Position numbers and translations under genes: made by a program
Notes under the pieces: model-generated
What the model saw: the letters and a program-made list of their open reading frames with translations, nothing else
What the model was told of the DNA's origin: nothing
Databases searched by the model: none
Source: Actinomycetota bacterium
GTDB taxonomy: Bacteria; Actinomycetota; Actinomycetes; Streptosporangiales; Streptosporangiaceae
Length of the DNA stretch: 6,396 nt
Direction: 5' to 3'
NCBI GenBank assembly: GCA_003168295.1
Contig: PMST01000534.1
Location: 1-6,396 of the forward strand
Part shown: positions 1 to 5,301 of the stretch, one piece after another
How the letters are laid out: the number at the start of each line of letters is the position of its first letter
Position numbering within the stretch: position 1 is the stretch's first letter

Positions 1-671
1 ACCTCGTAGGGCACGAAAACGAGCGTCTCCAGGAGGGTCAGGTACTCAGCCCACCGTTTACCCAGCCAGAGCCCGACAGACTCGACGCCCTGGACCACCG
101 CGTAGACCGCGATGGCCACGCCGACCAGGTACAAGCTGGTGATGCTGACGGCGAAGAGCCGTCGCAGGTCATGCACGACGCCCTCGTTGCTGCTGACGAC
201 GGATCCGCCCAGGCCGCCCTGCAGATCCTGCAGCACGCGGGTGAATTCCGCGTTCAGCGCGGCCCGGTTGTCGGCGAACAAGAGCACGGCGGCGGCCAGC
301 GCGCCTAGGACCAGGAAGTGGACCACGCGCTCCAGCGAGATCAGCCGCAGGACGTAACGGTCCCGCAGCGGCTTGCCCCGCAGTGGCAGCTCTACCTTGT
401 CCCGCGGCGGCAGGTACTTCTGGGTGGGCTGGTCCGGCGGGGGCAGCGCCACCCAGGAGTCGCAGCGCAAGCAGCGGTACCAGCGCAGGCCGCCCTGGTC
501 CCGCACGACCAGCTCGTCTTCGGGCCGCAGCTCCGCCGCGTCCGTGCCGAGCAGCTCATGACCGTGCAGCCCGCAGCCGATCAGCTCGTACCGCAGCCTG
601 GGCCGGTAGCGGCGCGGCTTTTCCGCCCCCGGGGGCAGCACGCGGGCAGGCTGCGGAGCAATGGCGTTCAC
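1..671 (-). CDS. DUF2127 family membrane protein with Cys/His-rich N-terminal segment (C-terminus cut by window edge)
   Basis: The frame is open from two tandem stops (TAA TAG, 683-678) to the left edge, giving about 223 visible residues. The N-terminal cytosolic part (about 1-105) has C33, H36 and H38 in CGLHGH, then C67 and C70 in CLRC, followed by a proline-rich stretch and charged residues. The spacing suggests a zinc-ribbon-like fold, which is inference. Two hydrophobic segments follow, near residues 115-133 and 174-195, and the part after the second (ESVGLWLGKRWAEYL) matches the C-terminal half of the DUF2127 family as I know it. That family is of unknown function and sits in the membrane. 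The start is uncertain: GTG at 671 is preceded by AGGTG three bases upstream, while GTG at 677 directly follows the stop. The gene follows the flavoprotein gene on the same strand, 134 bases away, and is probably a separate unit. The family call is fairly firm; the function is unknown. Confidence 0.8.
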   Translation of the reverse strand, partial: MNAIAPQPARVLPPGAEKPRRYRPRLRYELIGCGLHGHELLGTDAAELRPEDELVVRDQGGLRWYRCLRCDSWVALPPPDQPTQKYLPPRDKVELPLRGKPLRDRYVLRLISLERVVHFLVLGALAAAVLLFADNRAALNAEFTRVLQDLQGGLGGSVVSSNEGVVHDLRRLFAVSITSLYLVGVAIAVYAVVQGVESVGLWLGKRWAEYLTLLETLVFVPYE

Positions 672-674
672 CCG

Positions 675-704
675 CACCTATTACCCATCACGCCAGAAAC
701 CTAA
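675..704 (-). promoter_or_regulatory. Weak candidate promoter for the DUF2127 gene
   Basis: On the minus strand TTGTTA is followed after 18 bases by TAATAG, which ends just before the GTG codons of the DUF2127 gene. If this is a -10 element, transcription would begin about at the GTG at 671, giving a leaderless or nearly leaderless message, as is common in actinomycetes. The match to TANNNT is incomplete (final G), so this is only a suggestion. Confidence 0.2.
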
Positions 705-750
705 CAACAAGCGATTCCGGCTTACCGCAACGGGGCCACCGACGCTGGAT

Positions 751-773
751 CCGCCGGTTTGCTAGCGCGGCGG
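751..773 (-). terminator. Possible hairpin terminator after the flavoprotein gene
   Basis: CCGCCG at 751-756 pairs with CGGCGG at 768-773, giving a six-base all-GC stem with an 11-base loop, about 33 bases past the stop of the flavoprotein gene. No T-run follows on the minus strand, so it is not a classical rho-independent terminator, although actinomycete terminators often lack the T-run. It is the best candidate for the end of the four-gene operon, but a short GC stem can occur by chance in such GC-rich DNA. Confidence 0.3.
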
Positions 774-805
774 GAGGCCGGAACGGGATTTGGTACGAGG
801 GGCGG

Positions 806-2251
806 TTAAGGGGCGGGGGGGATGTTGTAGTTGATGCGGAAGAGGTTCTCGGGGTCGTACTGGGCCTTGAGGCGGCCTAGCTTGGCGAACTTGCCGGCGC
901 CGCCGAAGGCCTCGGCGACGCGGTCCAGCTCGTCGAAGTTGAGCATGTTGACGTAGACGCCCTTGCCGACCCAGGGGGCGAGGTCCTTGACGACCGTGCG
1001 GGTGCGGCTGATGTAGTCGGCGTCGTCGGCCGGGTCGTCCCAGCGCATGGCGAAGTTCAGCCAGAGCAGGTAGCCGCGGTTGGAGAACGCGGTGTCGGGC
1101 TCGGGGACGTCGCCGATCGCACCGCCCAGGCCGATGATCTCGACCTCGCCTTCCATCGGCATGTCTTTCCAGAAGTCGTACAGCCGGTCGATCGCGTCGT
1201 CGGCCAGGTCCGCGACGTGCGCTTCCTTGGTGTAATAGCGATGGCCGTCCTCAAACTCCTTGTCGATCAGGTGCTGCACGCCGGCGCCGAACGGCAGCAC
1301 GGTCGTGGCCTTGATGCAGGGCTGGCCGACGTTGCTCAGCTGGTCGATGAGCTCGATGCCCGCGGGATCCTCGGCGTCCTCCAGCCACATCGAGATCAGC
1401 ATCAGCAGCCGCTTGCCCACGTACTCAGGCGGGACGAACGGCAGCACGGGCATGTCGTGCTTGAGCGCGGCGTGCCAGCCGACGCTGCGCGGCAGGGTCG
1501 GGACCAGCGCCGCGTAGGCGCGCAGCGCCTCGACTGCATCGTCGGGCTCGTAGACCGAGACGCCGATGCGCATCATCGGGCCGAAGTCATAAGCGGCAAA
1601 GGTGAAGCGGGTGACGATGCCGAAGTTGCCGCCGCCGCCCCGCAACGCCCAGAACAGGTCGGGGTGGGAGTCCGCGGAGGCCTCGATGACCTCGCCGCTG
1701 GCCAGGACGAGCTCCAGAGAGACGAAGTTGTCGCAGGTCAGGCCGTACTTTCGGGAGAACCAGCCGATACCGCCGCCCAGCGCCAGGCCGGCCACGCCGG
1801 TCTCGGACATGATGCCGGCCGGCACGATCAGGCCGTGCGCGCCGGTGGCCGCGTCGACGGTGCCGAGCAGGCAGCCGCCGCCGGCGTGCACCAGCTTGCG
1901 CTCGACATCGACGGTCACCTCGCGCAGCCCGCTCAGGTCGATGGTCAGGCCGCCTTCGGACATGGCCTTGCCGGCCACGTTGTGACCGCCGCAGCGGACG
2001 GACGGCGAGAGCCCGTGCGCGCGGGCCACGTTGACGGCGGCCACCACGTCCTCGGTGCTCGTGCAGCGCAAGATGAGGCCGGGGCGCCGGTCGATCATGG
2101 CGTTCCACACCTGCCGCGACTGCTCGTACTCGGCATGATCCGGGCCGATGATCTCGCCCTGAAAAGATCCGGTCAGTTGCTCGGTGATGCGCAGCCGCAA
2201 CTGCTCGTCAATACTCGACGAGAGGGCGGAGTCGGAGGTCGTCACGGACAT
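806..2251 (-). CDS. FAD-binding oxidoreductase, PCMH fold with berberine-bridge (BBE) C-terminus
   Basis: A 481-residue flavoprotein, the normal length for this family. The FAD-binding PCMH domain spans about residues 50-225. RCGGH at 86-90 supplies H90, the expected covalent attachment to the 8-alpha position of FAD. GVAGLALGGGIGW (152-164) and the LRGGGGNFGIV stretch (203-213) are typical flavin-binding loops. A substrate domain follows, and the BBE segment closes the protein with YDPENLFRINYNI (465-477). The second attachment cysteine of bicovalent members aligns with M148 (GIMSETG), so the flavin should be singly linked, as in 6-hydroxy-D-nicotine oxidase. No signal peptide is seen, so it is probably cytoplasmic. 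The ATG is preceded by GAAAGG at 2266-2261, nine bases upstream. It is last in a four-gene operon, 21 bases after the DUF1857 gene. Relatives oxidise alcohols, sugars, amines or natural-product intermediates using oxygen; the substrate here is unknown. Confidence 0.93.
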   Translation of the reverse strand: MSVTTSDSALSSSIDEQLRLRITEQLTGSFQGEIIGPDHAEYEQSRQVWNAMIDRRPGLILRCTSTEDVVAAVNVARAHGLSPSVRCGGHNVAGKAMSEGGLTIDLSGLREVTVDVERKLVHAGGGCLLGTVDAATGAHGLIVPAGIMSETGVAGLALGGGIGWFSRKYGLTCDNFVSLELVLASGEVIEASADSHPDLFWALRGGGGNFGIVTRFTFAAYDFGPMMRIGVSVYEPDDAVEALRAYAALVPTLPRSVGWHAALKHDMPVLPFVPPEYVGKRLLMLISMWLEDAEDPAGIELIDQLSNVGQPCIKATTVLPFGAGVQHLIDKEFEDGHRYYTKEAHVADLADDAIDRLYDFWKDMPMEGEVEIIGLGGAIGDVPEPDTAFSNRGYLLWLNFAMRWDDPADDADYISRTRTVVKDLAPWVGKGVYVNMLNFDELDRVAEAFGGAGKFAKLGRLKAQYDPENLFRINYNIPPAP

Positions 2252-2260
2252 GGGGGTTTT

Positions 2261-2266
2261 CCTTTC
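2261..2266 (-). promoter_or_regulatory. Ribosome binding site of the flavoprotein gene
   Basis: GAAAGG on the minus strand, nine bases before the ATG at 2251, lies inside the 21-base gap after the DUF1857 stop. The gap leaves no room for a promoter, so this gene is translated from the upstream message. Confidence 0.6.
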
Positions 2267-2272
2267 AGATGC

Positions 2273-2743
2273 TTACGCCGACACGGCGTTCTTGTCTTCG
2301 GCCAGGCGGCGCATGGCGTTCAGGGTGGCCGCGACGGCCTTGAGGTAATCGCCGGTCATCGAGTCGGCGTACTCCTGCTCATGCTCCGATCCGCCCTCGA
2401 CGCCCGCTACCACGAGCGCGAAGCTGAACCGCAGCTTCAGGTCATCCGCCGGGCCCTCGATCTCGTTGGCGATCGTGCCGAGCACCGGACCCGCGATCCG
2501 GGTGAAGATGACCCGGTGCGGCGCCTCCAGGGTGATCCGCTCCGTCATGCGGTCGCCGCGGAAGTCGATGTCGCGGTCGAAGACGTCATCGCCGTACCGC
2601 TGGGTGACCTCGCAGAAGGTCATGCTGGGCACGAACGGCAGCGCGTTGTTGGCCTTGAGCACCAGGCCATCCCAGACGGCGGCCCGGTCCAGCTTCGGCT
2701 CCCCCGGCACGTTGACGGGCAGCTGATGCGTAACGAAGATCAT
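2273..2743 (-). CDS. DUF1857 / AtaL-like START-fold (SRPBCC) protein
   Basis: A 156-residue soluble protein. Its pattern (LDRAAVWDGLVLKAN near the start, then FVPSMTFCEV, a basic/acidic beta-strand section, EITL-type strands, VIFTRIAG, NEIEG and LKLRFSF) fits the DUF1857 family, now called AtaL-like after a gene of the fungal acetylaranotin cluster. The fold is Bet v 1/START-like, with a hydrophobic ligand pocket. The biochemical role is unknown; binding or processing a small aromatic or hydrophobic compound is inference. The same frame is open much further upstream, but that extension is Arg/Gly/His-rich and antisense-like in composition and overlaps the FAH gene. The start at 2743 is fixed by GGAGG seven bases upstream and by the four-base ATGA overlap with the FAH stop, which suggests translational coupling. 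A C-terminal helix (about 130-150) is typical of the fold. Confidence 0.85.
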   Translation of the reverse strand: MIFVTHQLPVNVPGEPKLDRAAVWDGLVLKANNALPFVPSMTFCEVTQRYGDDVFDRDIDFRGDRMTERITLEAPHRVIFTRIAGPVLGTIANEIEGPADDLKLRFSFALVVAGVEGGSEHEQEYADSMTGDYLKAVAATLNAMRRLAEDKNAVSA

Positions 2744-3648
2744 GATGTTTCCTCCGCTGAATCGATCACGGTGTTCTCCAGGGCGCCAAGGCCGTCGATG
2801 GTGACGCGGACGACATCGCCGCCGCGCAGGTAAAGACCCCGGCCCGCACCCACCCCGGACGGAGTGCCGGTGGCAATGACATCGCCCGGCTCGAGCGTGA
2901 CGACCTCGCTGACCGCCGCGATCAGCTCGGCGACCGTGCAGACCATGTCCGCGGTGGACTCGTCCTGCTGCAGCTCGCCGTTCACCCACAGCCGCAGCCG
3001 TAGGTCCTGTGGATCGGGGATCTGGAATGACGGGGTGATGCCCGGCCCGAGGGGCAGCGAACCTTCTGTCGACTTGGCCGCGAACCAGTCGTAGCTGAAG
3101 GCCTCGGCCGGGGCGCTGTCGCGCTTGTGGTAGCCGCGGGCGGTCACGTCGTTGGACACGCAGTAGCCGGCCACGTGAGCCAGGGCCCGTTCCGGGGGAA
3201 TGTTCTTGCCCTTGATCCCGATAACGACGGCCAGTTCGGCTTCCCAGTCGTACCGGGCACGGGCCGGATCCCGGATCACGATCGGGTCCCGGGGACCGAT
3301 CACCGAGGTGGTGGGGGCCTTAAGGAAGAAGAACGGGCGCCAGCCGTCGGCCGGGATCTCACCGCCCATCTCCCGGATGTGCTTGCGGTAGTTGACGCCG
3401 GCGCAGATCACCTTACGTGGCCAGCGCAGCGGCGCTAGCAGCGTGTCGTAGTCGACGGCGGGGGCGGCGTCGAGGTCCTCGGCGGTGAGGTCGCGCAGAA
3501 CGGCTTCGGCCGTGGCCCAGTCGTCCAGGAGCTCGAGCGGGCTGGCCCAGCGCTTGAGGTCGGCCGGGGCGACGAGCACGCCTTCCTCGCGCAGGACCCC
3601 GAAACCGGCGGTCCCATCGGCGGTGTAGCTGGCCAGCGACCAGGTCAT
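2740..3648 (-). CDS. Fumarylacetoacetate hydrolase (FAH) family protein
   Basis: A 302-residue enzyme with a small N-terminal domain (about 1-75) and a catalytic FAH domain (about 78-296). Recognisable family features are CAGVNYRKH (82-90, with H90), FFLKAPTT (107-114), the metal ligands E136 and E138 in DWEAELAVVIG with D167 in SNDVTAR, the active-site lysine K192 (AAKS), and the glycine-rich loop ATGTPSGVG (259-267). Members bind Mg2+ or Mn2+ and perform C-C bond hydrolysis, decarboxylation or keto-enol isomerisation on diketo or hydroxy-dienoate acids. All metal ligands are present, so the enzyme should be active, but the exact reaction cannot be told. The start ATG follows TGAGGAG by about five bases. 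It overlaps the upstream dehydrogenase stop by ATGA and the downstream DUF1857 start in the same way, so it is the second gene of the operon. The location is cytoplasmic. Confidence 0.93.
   Translation of the reverse strand: MTWSLASYTADGTAGFGVLREEGVLVAPADLKRWASPLELLDDWATAEAVLRDLTAEDLDAAPAVDYDTLLAPLRWPRKVICAGVNYRKHIREMGGEIPADGWRPFFFLKAPTTSVIGPRDPIVIRDPARARYDWEAELAVVIGIKGKNIPPERALAHVAGYCVSNDVTARGYHKRDSAPAEAFSYDWFAAKSTEGSLPLGPGITPSFQIPDPQDLRLRLWVNGELQQDESTADMVCTVAELIAAVSEVVTLEPGDVIATGTPSGVGAGRGLYLRGGDVVRVTIDGLGALENTVIDSAEETS
2751..2755 (-). promoter_or_regulatory. Ribosome binding site that fixes the DUF1857 start
   Basis: A perfect GGAGG on the minus strand, seven bases before ATG at 2743, lies inside the end of the FAH gene. 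It rules in the short 156-residue product over the 82-residue longer reading of the same frame. Confidence 0.75.
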
Positions 3649-4544
3649 TGCGACTCCTCAAGGGCGGAAACGCCGGATATCTGATCGTGGACGCAGGCGA
3701 TGTCGAGCTCGCCCCACCCGTCGGCGAGCGCCTTGTCGAAGACTTCCTTGGCGGCGGCGAACACCGGCGCGGACAGGCCGGACTGGGCGGCGTGGGCCTC
3801 GATCTGGTCCAAGATAGGAAGCAGGGTGCTGATCGGGCCGGGAGCGGGAGACCAGGTGCGTCCGGCCATCACCGGGCCGCGTTGTTTCCAGATCGCGGAG
3901 CTGGCGATGGAGTTGTCCAGGGTCTTCTGGACCAGTTCCAGGTCCAGGCCGCTGTGCCGGGCCAGCGCCATCGCCTCGGCGGCCGCGACGGTGTGCACGG
4001 CCAGGAGCAAGTTCGCGATGTATTTCATCCGGGCGCCGGTGCCGAACGCGCCGGTGTAGACCCAGGGTCCGGACACGGCGTCGAGCACAGCGCTGACGGC
4101 GTCGACGCTGACCCGGTCCCCGGAGGCGAACGTGGTGGCCAGCCGGGGCGCGACCATGCCCGGGCTGCCGGAGATCGGGCAGTCGAGCAGGTCACCGCCG
4201 TTGGCTGCGACCTGGTCCCGAAGACGAGCCTTGCGGTCCACGTCGATGGTGCTCATCTCGATGTGGATGGTGCCTGCTCGCAGCGCGGACAAGGTGCCAG
4301 ACGGGCCGCAGATGACCCCCTCGACGTCTTCGGCGCCGGGGAGGATCGACAGGAGCACATCGGCGCGGGCGGCGACCTCGGCCGGGCTGCTGGCTACGGT
4401 GCCGCCGGCCTGCTCGAGCTCGGGCGAGCCGCTGCGGCGGTAGCCGGTGACGGTGAACCCGCGCTCGATCAGGTTCTGGGCTATCGGCAGGCCCATCTTG
4501 CCGAGGCCGATCACGCCGACTCTGATCACACCGCCTTGGGCCAT
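3645..4544 (-). CDS. NAD(P)-dependent oxidoreductase of the 3-hydroxyisobutyrate dehydrogenase-like (beta-hydroxyacid dehydrogenase) family
   Basis: A 299-residue protein, the usual family length. The N-terminal Rossmann domain (about 6-165) carries VIGLGKMGLPIA with the GLGKMG dinucleotide loop at 13-18. The end of the second strand reads GYRRS (34-38); the arginines there suggest NADP(H) rather than NAD(H). The substrate loop reads DCPISGSPG (121-129) where the family usually has DAPVSGG. The helical C-terminal domain carries the catalytic lysine K174 and N178 in GARMKYIANLL. The usual Lys-Asp motif of the last conserved block is not recognisable: the aligned stretch reads PILDQIEAHAAQSG (243-256). 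The protein probably oxidises a beta-hydroxy acid or reduces the matching aldehyde or imine; the substrate is not known. The ATG at 4544 follows AAGGAGG (4556-4550) by five bases. It is the first gene of the four-gene operon, directly downstream of the twin-operator promoter. Confidence 0.92.
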   Translation of the reverse strand: MAQGGVIRVGVIGLGKMGLPIAQNLIERGFTVTGYRRSGSPELEQAGGTVASSPAEVAARADVLLSILPGAEDVEGVICGPSGTLSALRAGTIHIEMSTIDVDRKARLRDQVAANGGDLLDCPISGSPGMVAPRLATTFASGDRVSVDAVSAVLDAVSGPWVYTGAFGTGARMKYIANLLLAVHTVAAAEAMALARHSGLDLELVQKTLDNSIASSAIWKQRGPVMAGRTWSPAPGPISTLLPILDQIEAHAAQSGLSAPVFAAAKEVFDKALADGWGELDIACVHDQISGVSALEESQ

Positions 4545-4580
4545 CGCTGCCTCCTTGCGCGTTCCGTTGCCGCGGTAGCT

Positions 4581-4596
4581 AAACTGTATGCAGTTT
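4581..4596. promoter_or_regulatory. Operator copy 1: 16-base near-palindrome AAACTGTATGCAGTTT over the -10 element
   Basis: Six-base arms AAACTG and CAGTTT flank TATG, and 14 of 16 positions are self-complementary. The site covers the predicted -10 element and ends 36 bases before the dehydrogenase ATG. Its AT-rich arms stand out against the GC-rich surroundings. Size and symmetry fit a dimeric helix-turn-helix repressor such as a TetR, GntR or MarR family member. No such regulator is encoded in the window. Confidence 0.75.
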
Positions 4597-4611
4597 CGCG
4601 GCTAGGTTCAA
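4583..4611 (-). promoter_or_regulatory. Predicted sigma-70-type promoter of the four-gene operon
   Basis: On the minus strand TTGAAC (4611-4606) and TACAGT (4588-4583) are separated by 17 bases, each matching its consensus at four of six positions and fitting the actinomycete TANNNT -10 form. Transcription would begin near 4576, giving a leader of about 30 bases that contains the strong AAGGAGG. The -10 element lies within the gene-proximal palindrome, so a bound repressor would block RNA polymerase. The promoter is predicted from sequence only. Confidence 0.6.
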
Positions 4612-4627
4612 GACCCTTTTAGCACGA

Positions 4628-4643
4628 AAACTGTATGCAGTTT
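4628..4643. promoter_or_regulatory. Operator copy 2: identical 16-base near-palindrome upstream of the -35 element
   Basis: This is an exact second copy of AAACTGTATGCAGTTT in the same orientation, its centre 47 bases from copy 1, or about four and a half helical turns. It lies 16 bases upstream of the predicted -35 element and overlaps the stop codon of the response regulator gene (4644-4642). Because it sits at the very end of that gene, it can only concern the downstream operon. Paired sites suggest cooperative binding or looping, which is inference. Confidence 0.75.
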
Positions 4644-5301
4644 AACTGGGGATGCGGTAGCCGACACCGGGCGTGGTGGTGATGACCGGCGGGTCGCCCA
4701 GCTTGCGGCGCAGCCGGCCGATGGTGACCGTGACCGTATTGGTGAACGGATCGGCTTGCTCGTCCCAGACCTGCTCGAGCAGGGCCTCGGCGGACAGGAA
4801 GGCGGGACTGGCGCGGAGCAGGGCCTCGAGCACGCCGAACTCCTTGACCGACAGGTCCAGGGGGCGGCCCTCGCGCAGGACCGTGCGGCGCAGCGGGTCG
4901 AGCTCGAGCCCGGCCGCGCGCAGGATCCTGGCCCGTGCCGAGGGCTGCCTGCGGGCCAGGGCGCGGATGCGCAGCACCAGCTCGGGGAAGTGGAACGGCT
5001 TGGCCAGGTAGTCGTCGGCGCCCAGGCCGAGGCCGCTGACCCGGTCGCCGGGAGAGCCGGCGGCGGTCAGCATGAGGACCATGACGCGGTGGTCGCGATC
5101 GGTGATCATCTGGCAGATGGTGTCGCCGTGCAGGCCCGGCAGGTCCCGGTCCAGGACCACCACGTCGTAGGAGTTGACGTCCAGCTTGGCCGCGGCCGCC
5201 AGCCCGTCGTACGCCACGTCCACCGCCATGCCCTGGTCGCGCAGGCCCTCGACCAGGACGTCGGCCAGGGACCGCGCGTCCTCGACCACGAGCACCCTCA
5301 C
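4642..5301 (-). CDS. OmpR/PhoB-family two-component response regulator
   Basis: A 219-residue transcription factor with the standard two-domain layout. The receiver domain (about 1-115) has the acidic pair E7-D8, the phosphoacceptor D51 (VLDRDLPG), T79 (LTA) and K101 (KPF). The winged-helix DNA-binding domain (about 128-218) includes LSVKEFGVLEALL, VTIGRLRRKLG and the wing TTTPGVGYRI. All residues needed for phosphotransfer are present, so it should be functional. The start is GTG at 5301, whose GTGA overlaps the stop of the histidine kinase. No clear Shine-Dalgarno sequence precedes it, so translation is probably coupled to the kinase gene. The same frame stays open far upstream across the kinase, but that extension is an Arg/Pro/Ala-rich shadow. 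The target genes are unknown; the adjacent operon is possible, but its palindromic sites are not typical for this family. Confidence 0.95.
   Translation of the reverse strand: MRVLVVEDARSLADVLVEGLRDQGMAVDVAYDGLAAAAKLDVNSYDVVVLDRDLPGLHGDTICQMITDRDHRVMVLMLTAAGSPGDRVSGLGLGADDYLAKPFHFPELVLRIRALARRQPSARARILRAAGLELDPLRRTVLREGRPLDLSVKEFGVLEALLRASPAFLSAEALLEQVWDEQADPFTNTVTVTIGRLRRKLGDPPVITTTPGVGYRIPS

Noticed and set aside
715..783. Inverted repeat TTCCGGC / GCCGGAA
   Set aside because: The arms are only seven bases with a 55-base loop, so this is likely chance in GC-rich DNA and not a terminator or operator.
1217..2833. Long plus-strand open frame of 538 codons
   Set aside because: It runs antisense across the flavoprotein and DUF1857 genes, has a His/Gly/Ala/Arg-rich composition typical of a GC-rich shadow, and shows no family motif or Shine-Dalgarno.
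2744..2989. N-terminal extension of the DUF1857 frame
   Set aside because: It overlaps the conserved end of the FAH gene in another frame and looks like shadow coding; the Shine-Dalgarno and ATGA overlap support the start at 2743.
3648..4622. Plus-strand open frame of 324 codons opposite the dehydrogenase gene
   Set aside because: It is the antisense of a clear enzyme gene, has low-complexity composition, and its end crosses the operator region.
4602..4624. Possible hairpin between the two operators (GCTAGGT against ACC and TAGC)
   Set aside because: Pairing is interrupted by a four-base bulge and the stem is weak; the stretch is better explained as the -35 region of the promoter.
4628..4643. 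Palindromes as binding sites for the neighbouring response regulator
   Set aside because: OmpR-type regulators normally bind direct repeats; a symmetric 16-base site better fits a dimeric TetR, GntR or MarR-type regulator, though binding is untested.
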